DNA from: Saksenaea vasiformis B4078
Taxonomy: Eukaryota; Mucoromycota; Mucoromycetes; Mucorales; Saksenaeaceae
NCBI GenBank assembly: GCA_000697055.1
Contig: JNDT01001116.1
Coordinates: forward strand, 1 to 13,302
Length of the DNA stretch: 13,302 nt
Direction of reading: 5' to 3'
The first letter of the stretch is position 1. Every line of letters begins with the position of its first letter. Position numbers and translations under genes: made by a program. The notes beneath the pieces were generated by a model, which saw nothing but the letters and a program-made list of their open reading frames with translations, had not been told where the DNA came from and ran no database searches. Positions 7,623-13,302 of this stretch are shown here, one piece after another.

Positions 7623-10412
7623 ATGCCTCATTCGCCCGAGAATACACTCCTTGCAGACTGGTCAAAAGCAGTTGAACTAGTCGATCTCGAACGAGTGGAG
7701 CAACTTCTGAAATTGGAGCCTGAATTACTATGGGCTCCCATTATCAGGAGTGCAGAGCAAGAAGATGATTATGCTCATCTGAAATCTCAGCTAGAACGAT
7801 TCCAACTACTCGGGCCCTCATTCGAAGAGCTCAACGCACTTCAGTACACTTTGCTCGATTATCATGAGTCTCCCGAAGATACACTTTCTCCTGTGCAACG
7901 AGAAAAGCTCCGTCTTCTCTCCTTTTTTATTGAGGTAAATACTTGGTTTTGTCTGGGTGCCAAGTACTTACGGTACGTTGGGATAGCAAGCACGTGTCGA
8001 GGATCTAGATACCCGGTGCTGGGGCGATTGCGATAATACAACTTTACATCTTTCATGTTTTCTCGGTCAACGTCAAATTACCGAGAAGTTGGTGGCAAAA
8101 GGGGTCGCCCTGAACATAATCAATGATCTCGGCTATTTACCGTGCGACGTGGCGCAAAATGAGGAAGTTGCGTGTATAGCAGCAGGAAAACAACAAGAGG
8201 ACGCAAAAAGTAAAATGGCACCACGGCCGACGCAACAACCCTCATCACGTATCAAGCAGTTGCGGGAGCTACCCAAATCCAATCCAATTGAACGAAAAAC
8301 GACTATGCAGAGGGAGGTGCATTATTTTAGACCAGGACACGTGGAGGAGTCAAAACAGAAAGTATTGAACGAAGAAGAAGCGGAGTTGATGAAACAGCGT
8401 GCAAGACGACAAAAAGAGGTTGCGTTGCTGGCGAAACGATCGGCAGTAAAAAACAATCCTTTCGTGAAACGCGCAGAATCGAAGCACCAAATTGTCGCGC
8501 CAAAAAGAAGAATTACGGAGGAAAGCGCACCAGTTCAAAAGGAAGAGGACACGGGACCGCGTCGTAACTCCAGAGTTATTTCTGCCTTGAAAGACAAATC
8601 TTATGTCTCTGCCAGTGTATTCCGACAGGCGGAACCTTCGGAACAGGTGAAAATCAAGGTGTTACCGTCCTCCGATTCTCAAACGGCAGAACCATCGCCG
8701 GAAGACGAAGCGCAAGAGGAAATCGTTGTGAAAGAAAAAGAAGTTCTACAGGCAGAGATGGCATTGACTGAAGAGCTTAAAGGACCGCTGGATGTAGATG
8801 AACCGGTCATCACGGTGCCTGACACGGCTGAGGAAAAATTCATCAGCATACAACCACCAAAAGTGACAGTGGTACCACAGCAGGATACAGAAGATGACAG
8901 TGAGGAGGCGCTGACTGAACACGGTGATTTAACCGTTGACAATAATGATAGCAGTGGGCAATCGTTGAACTTTAGTGAGCCAATAGAAGTTGTTGCCGAA
9001 CCATGCGTACATAGTCCATTGGTTCCAAAGGAGGAAAGGCGTCGATCGAGTCTCAATCAATTGGCAAAGGATCCAGTAGAGGAATCAGGACGCAGGCTAT
9101 CCACGAAAGCGGATGATAATGATAGTCGTCGACTTAGTGGCAGTCAAAAAGCGCATTGGTCGATAGCCATGGACTCTTGGGCTGCCGTATTGGACCGGGA
9201 ATTTAAGTTACAAGAACTAAGTCATCCCGAAACTGTGGAACAGGAGAATGGTGGACAGGAAGATGGTGGTAGCCAGGCTTCAGATCACGAAGGAAACGGT
9301 CTAAGGAGTTTAAGACGTGACTACTCGTCGTACACTACAATCGGTGGACTGGAGCCGGAAGAGTTGCATAATGCGCCGATGAGACGATCAGTGACGCATA
9401 ATGATGTGACAAATTACATGAGTGAGTCTCGGACAGCGTCCACATTCAGTTCCCCTAGTCCATCCTTCTCAGACAGTCTTGACACTTTAGCTTCACCCAT
9501 TTATCCCACGTCAGCCGAAAAAGAGAGATTAGACTCCCCGATCCAACACGGCAGCATAGCTGTGCGACCGACTTCGAGCTATGTGCGACAGTTACCGCAG
9601 TACGACAGTGCACCAGAGGATGATGTGCAGGATGACAAATTGGAGAAAAGGAAAACGATGGAAATACCTATGTCAAAATCCGAGACTATCCAGACGAATA
9701 TTAGCACGATCCCTGTGGGTTTAAGTGCCAAGGTGATGTATGGTCAACAACCGCAGTACACAAAACTCTACGTTCGTGTCAACGCTGTGACGGATATCCT
9801 TCTGCCTTTACCAAAGGAGAGAACATACGTCCGCTGCGTTGTCAGTGATGGACGGTTTGAATACATGTCCCGGTATGAAATACTTGGCCAGCAAGTCATC
9901 TTCGATTACGAATGCATCGTTGACACGCATCCTGATATGATTATCACCGTCTCTCTACATGTTCGACCCGATTGCCATGTCAAAGCAAAGGCACCTATTG
10001 CTCGACTCTTTACATCTACCCGGAAACGGAAAGAAACACTCTCTGGTTATGTTAGCCACGAAGACGGAGCAATAGGTCAAACACGCTTTGCGCTTGCTCA
10101 CATGCTACACGCCTGTTATCAAAGACCTTATGCTGCGACTTTTCATTGTTTTAATGCATGGTACGCGCGATCACTTAAGGAACGCCATCGACAGCAAAGA
10201 AAACTGGGTCCAGATCAGGATATTCTCAAAGTGATAGGTAACTTGGATCTTGAAATGTTATGCATACCTGTTGCAGATCCATCCCTGGTACGTAACAACT
10301 TTAAAGGAGATAGATGTCGCTAAGCATAGAACAGCCTGTACCTAGGAATTTACGTGAGTGCGATACAGCGATCAAGATTCAACAATGGAATCAGACACGG
10401 TGGGAAGCATGA
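7623..10412 (+). CDS. Ankyrin-repeat, Bud4/anillin-like septation protein lacking the PH domain
   Basis: Proposed exons are 7623-7934, 7987-10287 and 10335-10412 (introns 52 and 47 bp), giving 896 residues. The N-terminus (1-115) is helical and includes LLADWSKAVELVDLERVEQL. An ankyrin unit follows at about 116-165 (WGDCDNTTLHLSCFLGQRQ, then KGVALNIINDLGYLPCDVA). Residues 165-680 are charged and probably disordered, with a short K/E-rich helix. From about 690 comes a Bud4/Int1/Mid2-type anillin-homology region: YTKLYVRVNAVTDILLPLPK, ERTYVRCVV, then CFNAWYARSLKER and IGNLDLEMLCIP. Such proteins organise septins and the contractile ring at bud or septum sites and usually end in a PH domain that binds membrane. 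Exon 3 reads PVPRNLRECDTAI and QQWNQTRW, the usual lead-in to that PH domain, then stops after EA. No PH-coding sequence follows before the next gene. Symbol withheld because orthology is not proven. Confidence 0.82.
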
Positions 10413-10698
10413 ATAGTATAGTAAGGCACGATATAGACTGTCAGTATACAGTCAAATTGGAATCGCCCTTGAATTTTTCCTTTTTGTTTATCCACATGGT
10501 GGGTTGTCATTCTATGTACATTTTTTTTTCCAAAATGCGAAGCATGTAATATGATGCGTGTTATTTATTATACCCGATTGTGCACGCTTTAAGTAAATAA
10601 ACTTTTTTTCATTTGCTAATTTCACTCACAGCGGTGACTTGGTTACAGCGAAAACGAGTGAAGTTGTAAAGATTGCTGCTCGGCATTCCAATACAGTC
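10413..10698 (+). other. Intergenic gap with poly(A) signal and a strong orphan splice acceptor
   Basis: AATAAA at 10596-10601 probably ends the Bud4-like transcript. A good acceptor (GCTAAT branch, then CACTCACAG) ends at 10631. It implies an intron belonging to the next gene. Possible donors are GTAATA at 10546, which would join ATGCGAAGCAT to 10632 in frame, or GTAAGG at about 10422 if only the 5' UTR is spliced. The two transcripts may therefore overlap. Confidence 0.45.
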
Positions 10699-12608
10699 AT
10701 GCCAGATCAAGCAGCAGTACCATCGAGCACGAACGAGACTCGACAAACAACTAATGCACCTGCGATCCCACCGAAATCGGATGTTGCAACCGCGGAAAAA
10801 CGCATGCATGATCAACTAACCAAAGGCCTGCAGTACGATTTGACCATTATCACTGCAAAAGACGCTCAAACGTTCTCGCTAGGTATATTTACCGTGCTGC
10901 CCATTTAGTTGGTGAAACCAATGTAATCGAACGAAAGCTGGATACGCTCGTAAAGATTCGTAGCAATCTACAACGTGAATCTTCAGCGACGCAAGGCATT
11001 GCGAAGATGAGTAGGTGTCATGACATTTGTTTCCTCTGTCCATATTTATTGGTTTTGTAGATCAGTCGATTGATGAAGCGAAGGAGGAGTTGGCAGTCAG
11101 AAAGAAAGAGTAAGTCAAAGACGATGATGTTTTTTTTTTTTTGGCTGAGTAATTGGATCAGACTGCAGGCGGTAGAAGAGAAGGCTCTTCAAGGCCTTAC
11201 AGATTTTGCATCGAATATTACTTCTTCAGCTACAGGAGGTATACAGGAGCTCAAGACAGGTCTGAATACAGCACTTCGTGCCTATGCACAATCGACACGA
11301 GAACAAGTGGATACTGAGGTGACAAGCATCCGTGCATCGATCGAGACGCTTCGTTCAGAAAAAATGTCCAACAGTGAGAAGCAAAGCTTGTTAGATTCGA
11401 TGAAGCAAATCAAAGCGTCCGTACTAGCGTCAAGTCGGGATGAGATTGGACGTTTGCGACTTCAGAACAAATCTGCCTTTGAGGAATTACGCGATAAGAT
11501 CAACGAAGTGACCTCAGAAGACTATGTGAAACAATTAACAGAGCAGATCGGAACGAATATTGTCAACAATCTTCAAAAGAACAGCCTTATCAAAGATATC
11601 ATTGAAAAACTTGATAAGATAAACAGCGAAGAGCAGAAGAAACCGCGCCTCTCGACGGATCAAGTGGTAGAAATTGTGCGACAGGAATTACAGACGAAGA
11701 TGAAAACGGTGTTACTCGAACAACCGATGTGGCTGCAGATGAAGGAAACAGTTCAAAAGACGGAGAAGACAATGGCCGATATATCGGAACGATTATCCTT
11801 GGAAGGAACGGGCGCTTCCGATAAAAAGATCAACGATTTTGTTTCACAGTTAGCAGCACAAGTGGCCGAGAATAACGCCAAAGTAGTAGAGATGCGTGGA
11901 TTGATAGACGCTCTTCGTTCACGAGGGATGCGTATCGCTGGTTCCGACTATGAACAGGCCAAAGGGCTAGCTGCTCTCAAACGCGTGGAAGAAATGGATA
12001 AAGAACTCTCCATGATAAGGCATCAGTCAATGTTTGAAAAGACAATCTATGAACACAAATACAATCAGCTGCAAAAGCAACTGGACGAGCTTAAAAATGC
12101 GTCAGGCGATGGAGATCAGATGGACGCGAATCGAAAGCGAAAACGACCAAACGAAGAAAATCCATCAGATGCCACGAAAGATGCTTTACAGGCTCGTCTT
12201 ACGTCCCTTGAAGAGAAGTATCGACAATTGGTTGATTTTGTCTTCCAATTCCGAAACACAATCCTCAACCCTTCGTTCCCGAAGAGGCTTGCAGATGGTA
12301 TAGAAAGCTTACAGGAAACATTAAGGTGAACACAGGCGGATACTAGACGTAAATGTCTGAACTGACTCCGTTATAGAAATCACGAGCAGTTTATTGCCTT
12401 CTTGGTGGATCCAGTTGCCGCAACGGCTGGTAACCGTGAAACTAGTATACCCTCTGACGGAGCAAACAGCTCGCCACTGTCAATGGCTATGTTGCAAGCC
12501 ATTGAAGCACGTGCAACAAGTTCCGCTACTGAAGCTCTTCAGGTCTTGGCAACCAAGGTCGTGGAAGTAGAGGCCAAACTAGAAAAAGTCAAGAAGCAGC
12601 GTCTCTGA
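10699..12608 (+). CDS. Unrecognised coiled-coil protein with NLS-like motif
   Basis: Proposed exons are 10699-10832, 10883-11010, 11061-11109, 11162-12325 and 12377-12608, giving 568 residues. Introns are 50, 50, 52 and 51 bp, and the total length is an exact multiple of three. The first 30 residues are polar and Pro/Thr-rich. LQYIYRAAHLVGETNVIERK follows, then long heptad-rich helices over most of residues 45-420. A basic NRKRKRP (427-433) could be a nuclear localisation signal. Another helical block contains QLVDFVFQFRNTILNPSFPK, and the end is a helix finishing VKKQRL. There is no signal peptide, membrane segment or catalytic motif. The ATG at 10699 was chosen as the first in-frame ATG; the frame stays open upstream to 10632, so a 5' exon may add about 26 residues. 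The first intron is the least certain: without it the frame shifts near 10873. I do not recognise the family. Confidence 0.72.
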
Positions 12609-12697
12609 AATCCAAGAATTATTTTTTTCCCTTCTCTCCTCCTCAATCAACCAATCCTTGCCTTCTAGTGTATATGAAGATGTCATAGGTCATTGTC

Positions 12698-12723
12698 AAT
12701 AAATATCACCTACAGCCAATAAA
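12698..12723 (+). terminator. Poly(A) signals of the coiled-coil gene
   Basis: AATAAA occurs at 12698-12703 and 12718-12723, 90 and 110 bp after the stop codon. They lie just short of the opposing gene's signal. Confidence 0.6.
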
Positions 12724-12733
12724 GCATGTTCTT

Positions 12734-12739
12734 TTTATT
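12734..12739 (-). terminator. Poly(A) signal of the C2-domain gene
   Basis: AATAAA on the minus strand lies 106 bp downstream of the predicted C2-gene stop at 12845-12847. It is only 10 bp from the second plus-strand signal, so the convergent 3' ends probably overlap. Confidence 0.5.
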
Positions 12740-12844
12740 TTATGGGTGGATGATTCGTGGTTTAATTATGCTCTAGCAGTATTATTAACAAAGGTCTATG
12801 AAACGTGATGGATGTTTTCGTGCATTTTGATTATGAAAAGTGGA

Positions 12845-13277
12845 TCAAACTAATTGTTCCCAGGCCTGCATATATCTAGTAGAACGATGCATAAGTGGAC
12901 TGCTGAGCAACGGAATCAATGCAACTTACTGCTCACTGTCCCGGACATGGCTTTCCATAAATCCAAACTTGATCAGAATTTCTCCGGATACATTGTTCTT
13001 CTCACTCCGTTTGTTCAGTGTATACCATGCTGCTTGGTTTGCTGGGTCTGCGTAGTGCCTTGCTACACCGTCTGACAATCCACCAGCATTGCGGTCAAAC
13101 ACGTTCTTGAAAGGAATTGTTACATCGCCAAGAAAATCGCGGCCGAAAGTATCTTTGTCCCACACAGTAACGCTCACCAGCGTTGGGAGTTTGCCTTGGA
13201 CGATGTTAATCTCGAACTCGTAATTCCAGACTGGGTCCAACGTTTGCTTGATCACTTTGGTGCTGTACTTCTTCTGA
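12845..13277 (-). CDS. C2-domain protein, C-terminal part
   Basis: Partial gene on the minus strand whose 5' part lies beyond the window. Proposed exons, in order of transcription, are 13277-12930 and 12875-12845, separated by a 54-bp intron with a strong GTAAGT donor. Without splicing the frame would end at TAA (12928-12926), right at the donor. Upstream, an acceptor with a CTAAC branch site marks another intron from 13278 out of the window. The visible 125 residues start QKKYSTKVIKQTLDPVWNYE, a C2 strand with the usual DPVWN. SVTVWDKDTFGRDFLGDV follows, carrying the Asp residues of a calcium-binding loop, then AAWYTLNKR and SGEILIKFGF. C2 domains bind membranes, often with calcium. The pattern recalls the C2 of fungal phosphatidylserine decarboxylase 2 and of other multi-C2 proteins. 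The chain ends about 20 residues after the domain, so no decarboxylase domain follows. The whole protein's role is unknown. Confidence 0.8.
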
Positions 13278-13302
13278 CTGTAACACCAAGTTAGTAAGGG
13301 GG

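Noticed and set aside
7419..7631. Minus-strand frame rich in Arg/Glu (RERERERER).
   Set aside because: It is simply the reverse reading of the (TC)n microsatellite and CT-rich promoter.
8679..9056. 125-codon open frame on the minus strand within the Bud4-like gene.
   Set aside because: It is Ser/Thr/Cys-rich, with no start context or splice signals. It is the antisense shadow of the acidic disordered region of the real gene.
10288..10313. 26-bp alternative intron in the Bud4-like gene (GTACGT...GATAG).
   Set aside because: It keeps frame but is far shorter than any other intron here. The 47-bp option ending at 10334 matches the genome's usual size and contains a CTAAG branch-like site.

Overview
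The window looks like nuclear DNA from a fungus, most likely an early-diverging one of the Mucoromycota type. The evidence is tightly spaced genes, many very short introns (45-59 bp in the firm gene models, GT...AG, often with a CTRAY branch site), AATAAA polyadenylation signals and a CT-rich promoter. The lineage is inferred from gene structure and from a fungal Bud4/anillin-like protein; no marker gene fixes the species. No mobile element, CRISPR array, rRNA or tRNA could be supported.

Layout. (1) 1-1078 (+): 3' part of a DDHD-domain phospholipase A1 gene; the window opens at the catalytic GHSLG motif. (2) 1079-3362: about 2.3 kb with no recognisable gene, holding a perfect 19-bp inverted repeat hairpin, a second inverted repeat, a degenerate 21-bp tandem repeat and one orphan intron-like segment. 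(3) 3454-4990 (+): three-exon GH27/clan GH-D alpha-galactosidase-like enzyme, bacterial in flavour and without a signal peptide. (4) 5205-5934 (+): five-exon UBC12, the NEDD8-conjugating enzyme. (5) 5935-7486: a second gene-poor stretch with a possible small spliced gene (6364-6809) and a stop-interrupted reading frame. (6) 7623-10412 (+): ankyrin plus Bud4/anillin-like protein, preceded by CCAAT boxes and a CT tract, and ending just where a PH domain would be expected. (7) 10699-12608 (+): five-exon, unrecognised coiled-coil protein with an NLS-like basic motif. (8) 12845-13277 (-): 3' end of a C2-domain gene, convergent with (7).

The genes do not form a pathway or cluster: lipid metabolism, glycoside hydrolysis, neddylation, septation/cell polarity, a coiled-coil protein and a C2 protein sit together as in an ordinary compact fungal chromosome. 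All exon joins were worked out by hand from splice signals and frame continuity; they are predictions. The most unusual points are the missing PH domain in the Bud4-like protein, the cytosolic-looking bacterial-type GH27 enzyme and the long hairpin at 1451-1504.
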